Below, piece after piece: positions 36,117 to 44,681 of a stretch of 64,000 nucleotides of DNA; position 1 is the stretch's first letter, and each line of letters opens with the position of its first letter. Where the stretch lies: positions 744,001 through 808,000 of the forward strand of contig CALSOO010000004.1 of assembly GCA_943787985.1 (NCBI GenBank), written 5' to 3'. The DNA is from an uncultured Paracoccaceae bacterium. GTDB lineage: Bacteria > Pseudomonadota > Alphaproteobacteria > Rhodobacterales > Rhodobacteraceae. A model generated the notes under the pieces. It was not told where the DNA came from, did not search any database, and saw only the letters and a list, made by a program, of their open reading frames with translations. The position numbers and the translations under genes were made by a program.

Positions 36117-37694
36117 TTAGAGGAGGGAGAGGGCGGTCGCGGCCCCCTCCACCGCGTTGAGCAGCCAAAGGGCAAATGTGCCGATCTGGGTGGTGAGGAT
36201 CCACCACAGGCCTGCGAAAAAGGTGGTGATGAACGCCGCGTAGCCCACACCGATTGCAGAGGCCGCCAATGTGCCGACAAGGGTGGTCAGATGGCCGTCA
36301 CTGTCCGGACCGATCATATAGGCGATGGATTTTTTATAGCTGGGGGGCACCATCGCAAGGGCGCTAAAGGCTGCGATGCACAGATGCACGAGGGTCGGGA
36401 TCAGGGTCGAGAACATTGTGAGGTATAGCCACGTGTAGGGCGCGCGGGTGTCGGGGTGTTTGAGGTCTTTCAGAACCGTCGGGATGTCGAAAAGGGGGGC
36501 GGCAGAGATTGCGTTTATGACTGCGACGCAGCACAGCAAGGTGAAGGCCACGCCAAACAGCAGGAAAACAGCCGCAATGGCATCGACCGCCCCACAAAGG
36601 AGGGCGCGCTGCATGCCTTTGGCTTTGCCGGTTTTGATGAGCTGCAAGGTGAGCGCGTAAGAGGCGAAATCAAAGATGGCGTTGATCAGGATCAAAGGGC
36701 CAATGGCGAAAACAAATATTCGTCGGTCAAAAGCCCCCTCTGCGGGCGCGGGCATGGCGGCCAAACCGCCCAGTGTCAGTGCCAATACGATCAGGACGCA
36801 TAGGACATAGGCGCGCTGTCCATGTCCATTCTGGCAGGCTTTGGTCAACAAACCGACGCCTGCGAGTGCGCCTGCGCCTGCGCCTGCGAGTGCGCCTGCG
36901 CTTGCGAGCGCGCTTGCGAATGCGAGTGCGACTGCGCCTGCGATTGCGCCTGCGACTGCGAATGCGACTGCGAGTGCGCCCGTTGCTCCGGCTGCGAGCG
37001 CGACTGCAACTGCGACTAAACCTGCGAAGCCTCCGCCTGCGAATAAGACTCCGACTGCGACTGCGACAAGCCTCAGCACGTCAGCGGCTGCTTGATCAAT
37101 GGGCCGCTGACGTGCTGAGGCATTCAATTGAGCGAGCAGGGTCAAAACAAGCGGGCAAAACAGCGCAGACCTGATCCAGAACGTGTCATTTGCGGACAAG
37201 ACCGTCACAGCCCCGATGCCGGTGTCTGCGCCGGTCCACCACCATTGCGCCAGCATCAGGAACAATGGATACATCACAGCCAGCTTTAATGCTGCATCCA
37301 TAACCGGCCAGGACATTGTGCTGTTTTGCAGGCGTGCCAAATCTGCGGCATCTTTGGCCCTGGGCGTTGTCCACCATTCCAATTTTGCCCACCACCCTTT
37401 GCTTGGCGGCGGATCGTCTTGCGCTGTCAGGGGCGAGATCATTTGCGTCAACCTGCGGGTTATTCGGCGCACAAGGGCGGAATAAAGCCCGAGGTTGTCG
37501 TCGCGTTCGATCAGTCGGGTGATCCGTGCGCTGTCTTCGGGCCCTGTGACCGCGTAGTTGATCAGCACAAACAATGTGCAGAACATCGCGACGGCGGCCC
37601 AGACGCCCCAGTGGGACGGGTCGATGTTGTAGGTCGCGGTGAGCGCGGCGGTGACGATCAACGCAACGACGGTGTTGTGAAAAGTATTGTTCAC
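36117..37694 (-). CDS. Large polytopic membrane protein with an Ala/Gly-repeat core, unknown function
   Basis: 525 residues. Hydrophobic segments occur at both ends (LIVTAALTATYNIDP, VAMFCTLFVLINYAV, then ALKLAVMYPLFLMLAQWWW), with a cytosolic region of charged residues between (about 55-125). The centre (about 205-290) is almost pure Ala/Gly/Val/Leu (VAVALAAGATGALAVAFAVA, GALAGAGAGALAGVGLL), encoded by a degenerate hexamer-like tract at 36862-37075. C-terminal half again has five or so membrane segments. I recognise no family. It lies between dddP and a divergent DUF3445 gene. Confidence 0.65.
   Translation of the reverse strand: MNNTFHNTVVALIVTAALTATYNIDPSHWGVWAAVAMFCTLFVLINYAVTGPEDSARITRLIERDDNLGLYSALVRRITRRLTQMISPLTAQDDPPPSKGWWAKLEWWTTPRAKDAADLARLQNSTMSWPVMDAALKLAVMYPLFLMLAQWWWTGADTGIGAVTVLSANDTFWIRSALFCPLVLTLLAQLNASARQRPIDQAAADVLRLVAVAVGVLFAGGGFAGLVAVAVALAAGATGALAVAFAVAGAIAGAVALAFASALASAGALAGAGAGALAGVGLLTKACQNGHGQRAYVLCVLIVLALTLGGLAAMPAPAEGAFDRRIFVFAIGPLILINAIFDFASYALTLQLIKTGKAKGMQRALLCGAVDAIAAVFLLFGVAFTLLCCVAVINAISAAPLFDIPTVLKDLKHPDTRAPYTWLYLTMFSTLIPTLVHLCIAAFSALAMVPPSYKKSIAYMIGPDSDGHLTTLVGTLAASAIGVGYAAFITTFFAGLWWILTTQIGTFALWLLNAVEGAATALSLL
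37070..37121. repeat. Perfect 19-bp inverted repeat inside a coding region
   Basis: Left arm 37070-37088 (GCCTCAGCACGTCAGCGGC) and right arm 37103-37121 are exact reverse complements, with a 14-base spacer containing TTGATCAA. The hairpin lies in the membrane-protein gene, just upstream of its Ala-rich tract in reading direction, and encodes ASARQRPIDQAAADVLRL. Confidence 0.8.
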
Positions 37695-37821
37695 TGGTTA
37701 TTCCCTTGTCCCGTGCCCGAATTTGCGCGCCTCCCGTCAAAAGTGCAAACGCATTTGCCCCGCTTTCGTCCTTTTCCCGCGTCCTGTGGTGCTTTAGCCT
37801 TGCGGGGCAAAGCGAGGTGCC

Positions 37822-38580
37822 ATGACCGATCCTGTTCTTCAAACCTGTCTTCCGCCCTCGATGCACCTTGGCCGTGCTTTGCCGGGGGTGCAGCCCTTGG
37901 CGGATCACGACTGGCTTTGGGTGGATGAGGCGTATGGGGGGCAAATGGCGCTGCGCGCGGGGTTGCTTGGGGATCATTTGGAGGCTGTGCACTACCTTGA
38001 GGAGGGCGCGCGCGCTGCGGCGGAGGAGCTGCTGGAGGTCACGTTGGCGCTGTTGCCAGCCCATGGGTTTGCGGTGGGGACGCAGGCGGTCACTTGTCCT
38101 GACGGGCGCGTTGTGGATTTGGATTTCGCCGCCCCGTTGATCACTTTGGGGCGGTTGGTGCAGCAGGATCTGGTCCTGATGCAAAAACGCGGCGACGTGC
38201 ATGTTCTGGCGGGGGCTGTGTTGTGTTTTCCGGCCTCGTGGTTGTTGGCGGAAAAGGCGGGGCACCCGTTGGTTCATATTCATGGCCGCGTTGAGGAATA
38301 CGATGCGGATCTGGCGCGCCGTGTGCAGCGCTTGTTTGACGGGGTGCGTGTGGGGCGCCCTTTGTGGCGGGCGAACCGTCTTTGGTACGCGGATGCGACG
38401 CTGCACCAGCCCCGCTCTGCCACTGCCCCGCGCGAGATCGTGGACGGGCCGGGGGAGGCGCGGTATTATCGCAGCGAGCGGCAGTGTATTTTTCGTTTGC
38501 CGAGGACGGATGTGGTGGTGTTTTCCATCCATACCTTTGTGTTGAACAAGGACGATGTGCCCGTCGTGGTCACCGGGTAG
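37822..38580 (+). CDS. DUF3445 protein (heme-dependent oxidative N-demethylase-like)
   Basis: 252 residues. The family features are GAVLCFPASWLLAEKAGHPL, VHIHGRV, LWRANRLWY and the C-terminal YRSERQCIFRLPRTDVVVFS. Characterised relatives bind heme through the conserved His and oxidatively demethylate amines such as dimethylamine. No partner ferredoxin or reductase gene is adjacent. It is divergent from the large membrane protein gene, and a short hairpin follows the stop. Confidence 0.8.
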   Translation: MTDPVLQTCLPPSMHLGRALPGVQPLADHDWLWVDEAYGGQMALRAGLLGDHLEAVHYLEEGARAAAEELLEVTLALLPAHGFAVGTQAVTCPDGRVVDLDFAAPLITLGRLVQQDLVLMQKRGDVHVLAGAVLCFPASWLLAEKAGHPLVHIHGRVEEYDADLARRVQRLFDGVRVGRPLWRANRLWYADATLHQPRSATAPREIVDGPGEARYYRSERQCIFRLPRTDVVVFSIHTFVLNKDDVPVVVTG

Positions 38581-38601
38581 GGCGCGCACAGGTCGCGCCC
38601 T
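38579..38601 (+). terminator. Hairpin after the DUF3445 gene
   Basis: Arms AGGGCGCG (38579-38586) and CGCGCCCT (38594-38601) with a 7-base loop, followed by CCTGTTTC. The left arm begins in the stop codon. A modest T-rich tail suggests a weak intrinsic terminator. Confidence 0.45.
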
Positions 38602-38613
38602 CCTGTTTCATGT

Positions 38614-39099
38614 TCAGCTCTGTTGGATCACCATATGCGGTTGCCCGTCCGAGGTTTTCTCGGCCGAGTGCCCTTCGGGACCGACCGTTGTGTTCACTTT
38701 TTTGCGCAGCGCGCTGAAGTGCTTTGAGGTGACGACGTCGACGGCTTTGTCAAACACCAAGGTCAGCCGCCAAAACCCGCCATGCGCGCTTTGCGCCGCT
38801 TTGACGTGCCCTGTGAACGGGTGTCCAAGGTAGCGTCCCGTGACCCGTTGCAGCGGCGCGTAATGCACTTTTTGGCTGCCCGTTTCACCTGATGTTTCGC
38901 CAAACGTTTCAACTGTTGTTTCAACTGTTGTTTCGGGCGCTGCGGCGTGCAGCGTGTTCCAGTCCCGCGCGCCCCATTGATGCGCAATCGCTTCGAGCGC
39001 TTGGGCGTGGGTCAGGGCCTGTCCTTTGGTGGCAAGGTCCGCGCGCAGTCGTTTGGCTTGCGCCTTGAGGGTGGCGCGGGGGGGAAGGGTCGTGTCCAT
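38614..39099 (-). CDS. Glyoxalase-superfamily-associated protein (Glyoxalase_8-like N-terminus)
   Basis: 161 residues from ATG 39099 (GGAG upstream). Residues about 9-50 (LKAQAKRLRADLATKGQALT then HAQALEAIAHQWGARDWNTL) are the small helical domain annotated as Glyoxalase_8. A low-complexity linker of TTVET and GETSGET units follows, then a C-terminal beta-rich region (VTGRYLGHPFTGHVKAAQS). No metal-binding glyoxalase residues are evident, so enzymatic activity is doubtful. Function unknown. Confidence 0.65.
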   Translation of the reverse strand: MDTTLPPRATLKAQAKRLRADLATKGQALTHAQALEAIAHQWGARDWNTLHAAAPETTVETTVETFGETSGETGSQKVHYAPLQRVTGRYLGHPFTGHVKAAQSAHGGFWRLTLVFDKAVDVVTSKHFSALRKKVNTTVGPEGHSAEKTSDGQPHMVIQQS

Positions 39100-39296
39100 T
39101 TCAATCTCCAGATGTCGCAGAGATGAGGGCGTCGGGTGCTCGCATTGCCGGTGTCCGATGCGACGTGTGGGTCGAAAAGGAAAGGTCACTCACGGCTTCA
39201 CCACATGTGCGAATGGCAGGGGCGTGAGACCCTTGAAGCGCCGAGATAGGCCTGCTGGATGCCTTTTGCAAGCTTTGGATTTGGTTGCGCGCGGTC

Positions 39297-39935
39297 TTAG
39301 GGGGCCCATTTGAGAAAGTTGGCGATCATCCGCAGGCCGGTGCCCTGACTTTTTTCGGGATGGAATTGCATGCCCACCATGGTGTCGCGCCCGATCACGG
39401 CGGTGACGTCCGTGCCGTAATCCACATGCGCGAGGCGGTGCGCGGTGTCGGCGACTTTGAAGTGGTAGGAGTGCACAAAATAGGTGTGATCCCCGGAGGC
39501 GATCCCGTCCAGAACCGCGTGCGGGTGCGTGATGATCAGGTCGTTCCAGCCCATGTGGGGCACTTTGAGTGTCTGGTCTTTGGGTTTGATTTCAACGACT
39601 TCGCCGCCGACCCAGTCCAGCCCTTTGGTGTTCTGGTACTCGCGCCCCCAGCTGGCCATCAACTGCATTCCGACGCAAATCCCCAAGAACGGGCGCCCTT
39701 TGATCTCGACCGCTTCTACCATGGCCTCGTAAAGCCCGCCTGTGCCGGTCAGCGCCGTGTGGCAAGCCGGAAACGCCCCGTCGCCGGGCAACACGATGCG
39801 GTCGGCCCGCGCCACGACGTCCGCGTCCGAGGTGACCACAACTTCGCCGGCGTCGACCTCGCGGGCCATCCGCTCGAACGCTTTGTGGGCAGAGTGCAGG
39901 TTGCCGCTCTCGTAGTCGATGATCGCTGTGAGCAT
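39297..39935 (-). CDS. hisH: Imidazole glycerol phosphate synthase glutaminase subunit HisH
   Basis: 212 residues from ATG 39935. Class I glutamine amidotransferase with the Cys nucleophile in GICVGMQLM, the His/Glu pair in [10 protein letters not shown] and the oxyanion loop VLPGDGAF. With HisF it makes imidazole glycerol phosphate and AICAR in histidine biosynthesis. It starts 4 bases after the hisB stop. hisA and hisF, which often follow in this group, are not present downstream. Confidence 0.96.
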   Translation of the reverse strand: MLTAIIDYESGNLHSAHKAFERMAREVDAGEVVVTSDADVVARADRIVLPGDGAFPACHTALTGTGGLYEAMVEAVEIKGRPFLGICVGMQLMASWGREYQNTKGLDWVGGEVVEIKPKDQTLKVPHMGWNDLIITHPHAVLDGIASGDHTYFVHSYHFKVADTAHRLAHVDYGTDVTAVIGRDTMVGMQFHPEKSQGTGLRMIANFLKWAP

Positions 39936-39939
39936 GGCG

Positions 39940-40529
39940 CTACAACGCCCCTTTGGTCGAGGGGATGTCGCCGGATTTGCGGGGATCGACCTCCACCGCT
40001 TCGCGCAGGGCGCGTGCGACGGACTTGAATGCGGGCCTCGACGATTGTGGTGGCTGTTGATCCCGTGCAGGGCATCGACGTGCAAGGTGATGCCGCCGTG
40101 GGTCGCAAAGGCCGTAAAGAACTCGCGCACGAGTTCCGTGTCGAAGGTCCCGATTTTCTGGGTCGGGATGTCCACGTTCCAGATCAGGAACGGGCGGGCG
40201 GACAGATCAAGCGCACAGCGCACCAAAGCGTCATCCATTGGCAACAAGCAGCTGCCGTAACGCATAATTCCGCGTTTGTCGCCAAGGGCTTGGGTCAAAG
40301 CCTGTCCCAGTGCGATCCCTGTGTCCTCGACGGTGTGGTGATCGTCGATGTGCAGATCACCTGTGGCCCGAATGCTCATGTCAATGAGGGAGTGGCGCGC
40401 CAGTTGATCCAGCATGTGGTCGAAAAATCCGACGCCTGTCTGGTTGTCATAGACCCCTGTGCCATCAAGGTTGATGGTGACCGAGATTTGCGTTTCGGCA
40501 GTGCTGCGGGTGATCGTAGATTGGCGCAT
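39940..40529 (-). pseudogene. hisB: Imidazoleglycerol-phosphate dehydratase HisB, frameshifted near the C-terminus
   Basis: From ATG 40529 (GGAGAG upstream) the frame shows the HisB motifs [37 protein letters not shown] and [12 protein letters not shown]. The conserved tail ([13 protein letters not shown], then [11 protein letters not shown] and a stop at 39940) is reached only after two extra bases, near 40045 and 40033. Without correction the frame runs through into hisH and would make a HisB-HisH fusion. Corrected length is 195 residues, standard. Most likely a sequence error; otherwise the strain would be compromised for histidine synthesis. Confidence 0.9.
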
Positions 40530-40658
40530 TTTGGCTCTCCGACTGATGTTGGAGCGCTTATAGGCGCGATGTGGCGCCGCGCCAAGATGGTGCGTTTGGG
40601 ATTGCGCGGGGCGTGCCCAATATGTCAGCAAGGGGGAACAGCAAAAGGATACCCCCTC

Positions 40659-40898
40659 ATGAGCATTTGCGTCTTCATCCAGATCCGTTGCACGCCCGGT
40701 TCAACGTACAAAGTTGCAGAATCCATCGCCTTGCGCGAATTCCATTCCGAATTGCATTCCACCTCTGGCGATTATGATTTGCTGATGAAGGCGTATATCC
40801 CCGAGGGCGAGGATGTGGGCAAATATATAAACGAGCACCTGCTGGATATTGTCGGGATCGAGCGGTCCTTGACCACGATGACCTTTAAAGCATTCTGA
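40659..40898 (+). CDS. Stand-alone Lrp/AsnC ligand-binding (RAM) domain protein
   Basis: 79 residues from ATG 40659. It matches the C-terminal effector domain of Lrp proteins ([48 protein letters not shown]) without a DNA-binding part. Such SAM-domain proteins bind amino acids and can join full-length Lrp oligomers. Located 34 bases upstream of an aminotransferase and likely co-transcribed with it. Confidence 0.82.
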   Translation: MSICVFIQIRCTPGSTYKVAESIALREFHSELHSTSGDYDLLMKAYIPEGEDVGKYINEHLLDIVGIERSLTTMTFKAF

Positions 40899-40932
40899 TC
40901 CTGCTTTTTCCTGCCCATATTACAGGTGCGCT

Positions 40933-41850
40933 ATGACCGATACTCACACCACCCATGACGCGCTGGAAGATGCGCGCAATCACGACATCAAAATCTACGT
41001 CAACGGCGATATTGTGCACCGCGACGCGGCCAAAGTGTCCGTATATGACAGCGGCTTCATGTTGGGTGACGGGATGTGGGAAGGGATGCGCCTGTATGAC
41101 GGGGTGTGGTCGTTTTTCGATGAACATATGGATCGCTTTTTCGACAGCTGTAAGGCCGTGTCCCTCGACGTGGGCATGGACCGCGCCGGGATCATGGAGG
41201 CGCTCACGGCCACTGCGGCGGCCAATGACATGCATACGGATGTACATTGCCGCCTGATGCTCACCCGCGGCGTCAAGGTGAAGCCGTTCCAGCATCCTTC
41301 GCTCAGCCGTTCGGGGCCGACGCTGGTTATTATTATGGAACATTCCAAGCCTGCGGATGCGTTGCAGGCCAAAGGCATCCGCCTTGCCACTGTCCCGCAA
41401 GTGCGTGGTCTGCCCATGGCGCAGGATGCCAAATACAACAGTCATTCCAAGCTCAACTGCGTGATTGCCTGCCTTCAGGCGGAGCAGGCCGGCGCGGATG
41501 AGGGGCTGATGCTGGATCCGCATGGTTTTGTGAACACCACCAACGCCTGCAATTTTTTCATTGTGCGCAAGGGGGCTGTTTGGACCTCGACGGGCGATTA
41601 TTGCATGAACGGTGTCACCCGCCAGAAGGTGATTGATTTGTGTCGTGCGCACGACATTCCTGTGTTTGAGCGCAACTATTCGCTGGTTGATGCTTATGGT
41701 GCGGATGAGGCGTTTTTGACTGGTACCTTTGGGGCGCAGACCCCTGTGGCCGAGATCGATGGCAAACCGATCGGCAATGGGCAGCGCCCGGTAACGGCGC
41801 GCATTCGTGCGTTGTACAAGGATTTGATCGCTGCACACATCAAGGAGTGA
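40933..41850 (+). CDS. Class IV aminotransferase (branched-chain/D-amino acid type)
   Basis: 305 residues. PLP class IV fold: KVSVYDSGFMLGDGMWEGMR near the N-terminus, the Schiff-base Lys in AKYNSHSKLNCV, and the phosphate loops FVNTTNACNFFIV and LTGTFGAQTPVAEIDG. Reaction class is transamination of branched-chain or D-amino acids. Followed after 3 bases by a ureohydrolase, so part of a nitrogen-metabolism operon. Confidence 0.87.
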   Translation: MTDTHTTHDALEDARNHDIKIYVNGDIVHRDAAKVSVYDSGFMLGDGMWEGMRLYDGVWSFFDEHMDRFFDSCKAVSLDVGMDRAGIMEALTATAAANDMHTDVHCRLMLTRGVKVKPFQHPSLSRSGPTLVIIMEHSKPADALQAKGIRLATVPQVRGLPMAQDAKYNSHSKLNCVIACLQAEQAGADEGLMLDPHGFVNTTNACNFFIVRKGAVWTSTGDYCMNGVTRQKVIDLCRAHDIPVFERNYSLVDAYGADEAFLTGTFGAQTPVAEIDGKPIGNGQRPVTARIRALYKDLIAAHIKE

Positions 41851-41853
41851 AGG

Positions 41854-42825
41854 ATGACGGATAAACCTGATCTCGGGGCCCTGTTTGGCGCCCCTGAAAC
41901 GTCGACATTTTTGGGACTGCAAGCTTGCGATTTTTGCGGCGCGTTTAGCGAGAAACTGTCAGAATTGGGCGCCAGGATCGGATTGATCGGCGCGCCCGGT
42001 GCCACGCCGTACAGCGCGGTTGGCGCCTATTGCCGCAACGGGCCGGATGCGTTGCGGGCGTCGATTGCGTCCATGTCCGCGAATGTAGAGCGCTATAATT
42101 TCGACCTTGGTGGCCCTGTTTTCCCTGAAGGCATCGGGCAGGCTGTGGATTGTGGGAACTTGCCTTTTGACGAAGATGACCCTTCGACCAATCGCATGAA
42201 TATCAATTTTGTTGTGGCGGTGTTTCTGGATAACGAGATGGTCCCTATCGTATTGGGGGGGGATGATTCCGTTCCGATCCCTATGCTGCAAGCCTATGAA
42301 ACAACGGGTAAATCATACACAATTTTGCAATTGGACGCGCATATTGATTGGCGGTCCGAGCATATGGGGGAGCGTATGGGGCTGTCCTCAACCATGCGCC
42401 GTGCGTCAGAGATGGATCATATCGAGCGTATCATTCAGGTGGGCGCGCGCGGCATTGGATCCGCGTCTGTTGAGGATGTGCAGGATGCGCTGGACTGGGG
42501 TGTTCAGTTTGTGAGCGCTGATGCGCTGCACAAAGGTGGTGTTGATCCTGTGTTGGCGATGATCCCCGAGGGGGCCGAGGTGATTGTTTGTCTGGACGTC
42601 GATGCACTTGATCCGTCGATTGTACCGGGGGTGATTGGTCGTGCACCGGGTGGTTTGAGTTACACCCAAGCGTTGGATTTGATCAAAGGCGTGGCTGCGC
42701 GCGGCCGGATCGCGGGTATGGATGTGGTCGAGTATATGCCCGAGGTTGATGTGGATGGGTTGGGTGCTTTGACTGTGTCGCGTCTGGTTGCGGCCAGCAT
42801 GGGTGTTGTCGCGCGCCAGGAGTGA
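41854..42825 (+). CDS. Ureohydrolase (agmatinase family), third copy, beside urease
   Basis: 323 residues. Motifs LGGDDS, QLDAHIDWR and CLDVDALDP are present. The His of the usual GGDHS metal ligand is replaced by Asp, so metal binding at one site is altered; related agmatinase-like proteins with GGDD exist. The APGVIGRAPGG-like loop (VPGVIGRAPGGLSYTQ) differs from guanidinobutyrase. The product urea could be used by the urease encoded convergently 106 bases downstream. Three bases separate it from the aminotransferase gene. Confidence 0.83.
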   Translation: MTDKPDLGALFGAPETSTFLGLQACDFCGAFSEKLSELGARIGLIGAPGATPYSAVGAYCRNGPDALRASIASMSANVERYNFDLGGPVFPEGIGQAVDCGNLPFDEDDPSTNRMNINFVVAVFLDNEMVPIVLGGDDSVPIPMLQAYETTGKSYTILQLDAHIDWRSEHMGERMGLSSTMRRASEMDHIERIIQVGARGIGSASVEDVQDALDWGVQFVSADALHKGGVDPVLAMIPEGAEVIVCLDVDALDPSIVPGVIGRAPGGLSYTQALDLIKGVAARGRIAGMDVVEYMPEVDVDGLGALTVSRLVAASMGVVARQE

Positions 42826-42870
42826 ACATGGTGATCCTGTTTCGCCGCGCTTTGTGCGCGTCGAGGTCGA

Positions 42871-42885
42871 AGGGGCCTTGCCCCT
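42871..42885. terminator. Short GC hairpin between convergent ureohydrolase and ureG
   Basis: Arms AGGGGC and GCCCCT with a CTT loop, followed on the plus strand by CACCCCAGGATATTTATGACG. Located between two convergent stops. Strictly a short hairpin without a U-tract. Confidence 0.35.
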
Positions 42886-42931
42886 CGCGCTGCGCGCTCA
42901 CCCCAGGATATTTATGACGAAAGGAAGCGGG

Positions 42932-43558
42932 TTAGGCCGGTTGTTTTGTCGCGATGCCGCCGATTTTTATAAGTAATTCCAGCACCTCATCCGCGCCTTT
43001 TCCGTGTCTGAGGCTGGTGAATACAAACGGTTTTCCAGCCCGCATCCGTGTCGCGTCCCGGTCCATCACATCAAGTGAGGCCCCCACATAGGGCGCGAGG
43101 TCTGTTTTGTTGATCACCAGAATGTCTGATTTGGTGATGGCTGGCCCCCCTTTGCGCGGGATTTCTTCGCCTGCGGCGACGTCGATGACATAGACCGTTA
43201 CGTCGGCCAGTTCCGGGCTGAAAGTGGCCGACAGGTTGTCGCCGCCGCTTTCGATCAGCACCACTTCGATCTCGGGGTGGCGGGTGCGCATTTGCGCGAT
43301 TGCGGCGAGGTTGATGGAGGCGTCTTCGCGGATGGCTGTGTGTGGACAGCCCCCGGTTTCGACCCCGATCACGCGGTCTTGGGGCAGGATTTGCATTCGC
43401 ATCAGGGCTTCGGCGTCTTCCTGAGTGTAGATGTCGTTGGTGATCACGCCGATGCTGACGTGCGGGTGTAACAGTTTGGCGAGATTGGCTGTGAGCGTGG
43501 TTTTTCCAGCGCCCACAGGGCCGCCGATGCCAATGCGCAGGGGTCCGTTTTTGGACAT
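42932..43558 (-). CDS. ureG: Urease accessory GTPase UreG
   Basis: 208 residues. P-loop [17 protein letters not shown], nickel-binding CPH ([15 protein letters not shown]), [17 protein letters not shown] and the G4 motif [12 protein letters not shown]. It drives GTP-dependent nickel delivery to urease with UreE, UreF and UreD. Last gene of the urease operon, 12 bases after ureF. Confidence 0.97.
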   Translation of the reverse strand: MSKNGPLRIGIGGPVGAGKTTLTANLAKLLHPHVSIGVITNDIYTQEDAEALMRMQILPQDRVIGVETGGCPHTAIREDASINLAAIAQMRTRHPEIEVVLIESGGDNLSATFSPELADVTVYVIDVAAGEEIPRKGGPAITKSDILVINKTDLAPYVGASLDVMDRDATRMRAGKPFVFTSLRHGKGADEVLELLIKIGGIATKQPA

Positions 43559-43570
43559 GTTCGGGTTCCT

Positions 43571-44215
43571 TTATGAGCGAAAGATGCGTGAATATTGGGT
43601 TTCGTGCCGCATGGCGGCGATGTCGGAGGCAAACGTATTGGCATGCAGGTCTTCGCGTGTGGCATTGACCAGTTGTGACGCGGTGGTGTTGCACATTTTT
43701 TTGAGCGCCAGTTGCACCTTTTGCCCCTCTGCCTGTCCAAGCGGGACCAGTCGCATCGCCGCCCCGACAAGGGTTGCGATCACGGATTGCAGATAGAGCG
43801 CACAGGTGAGTTGCCGGTCAAGGTGGTGCTGTGCGGCGGCGGCACCCACTGCAACCGGATAGGTCAGATGGGGCAAGGTGGGTGTGGACATGGCCGTGAG
43901 CGTGTCCACAAATGCCGCCCCTTGCAGGTCGGTCTCCATCAGGCGTTCTTTTGTGGCGGCAAAGGCGCGCGCTGTTTGATCGAGCGAATCCAACCCCTCG
44001 ACGGGGCTGCTGTGTGCCACGCACAGGAGGACCGCATCAGCGCGCAGGCTGCCGGTTTGCAGCAGATCGCACAGCCAGTCCTCCAAGTCTGTCGCGGTGG
44101 CAATCGTTCCGTCTTCCACAGCGCCTTCAATCCCGTGGGAATACGCAAACCCGCCCACGGGAAAGGAAGGCGAGAGCCACTGCGTGAGGGTGAGGATGTC
44201 AGTGGTGGTGGTCAT
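43571..44215 (-). CDS. ureF: Urease accessory protein UreF
   Basis: 214 residues from ATG 44215, whose codons overlap the end of ureE by 17 bases. All-helical protein with the family N-terminus LTQWLSPSFPVGGFAYSHGI and the EDWLCDLLQTGSLRADA helix. It couples UreG to the apo-urease/UreD complex. A longer in-frame start at 44275 lies inside ureE and lacks support. Confidence 0.94.
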   Translation of the reverse strand: MTTTTDILTLTQWLSPSFPVGGFAYSHGIEGAVEDGTIATATDLEDWLCDLLQTGSLRADAVLLCVAHSSPVEGLDSLDQTARAFAATKERLMETDLQGAAFVDTLTAMSTPTLPHLTYPVAVGAAAAQHHLDRQLTCALYLQSVIATLVGAAMRLVPLGQAEGQKVQLALKKMCNTTASQLVNATREDLHANTFASDIAAMRHETQYSRIFRS

Positions 44216-44681
44216 GATCGTGCGCTGTGTGACCGTGGTCGTGAGAATGCGTGCGCCCGTGCCCGTATGCGCCACCTTCGGGCGTGAAAGGCTCGGACAC
44301 CTCCGTCACTTTTGCCCCGAGGTGCTCCAGCATATGGCCGATCACCTTGTCCTGCTGGATCAACAGACGGGTGTCTTCGATCTGGCAAGGTGTATGCCGG
44401 TTGCCGATGTGCCATGCCAGTTGGACAAGGTTTTCGCCGGTGATGGCAAGGAGAGGTTCCTCGGCGGCGATCACTTCGATCAGGCGTCCGTCCTCAAGCA
44501 CAAGCGCGTCGCCGTGGCCCAGCGACGTGGTGTGTTCCAGATCGATCAACACAGTTTCATCGTGCACGGTTTCAATCACTTTGCGGCGCAGAAACCGTTC
44601 ATCATAGCTTAGAACGCAAAGTTCAAAGCCGGTCTCCCAGTCGCCTGCGCGTCGGATTTCGGTACATGTGTGGTCAGCCAT
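44199..44681 (-). CDS. ureE: Urease nickel metallochaperone UreE
   Basis: 160 residues from ATG 44681, which overlaps the ureC TGA (ATGA). N-terminal peptide-binding domain (DERFLRRKVIETVHD), C-terminal metal domain with GNRHTPCQIEDTRLLIQQD, and a His/Asp-rich tail of about 20 residues typical of nickel-storing UreE. An in-frame extension to 45083 lies entirely inside ureC and was rejected. Confidence 0.95.
   Translation of the reverse strand: MADHTCTEIRRAGDWETGFELCVLSYDERFLRRKVIETVHDETVLIDLEHTTSLGHGDALVLEDGRLIEVIAAEEPLLAITGENLVQLAWHIGNRHTPCQIEDTRLLIQQDKVIGHMLEHLGAKVTEVSEPFTPEGGAYGHGRTHSHDHGHTAHDHDHHH

Noticed and set aside
36040..36207. N-terminal extension of DddP by 56 residues
   Set aside because: Arg/Pro-rich, no ribosome site, overlaps the neighbouring gene; the internal ATG has GGGAGG and matches known DddP starts.
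36773..37174. Repetitive plus-strand frame rich in Arg/Leu or Cys/Glu, and a possible CRISPR-like array
   Set aside because: The repeats are degenerate 6-12-mers without spacers, and the minus-strand frame encodes a coherent membrane protein.
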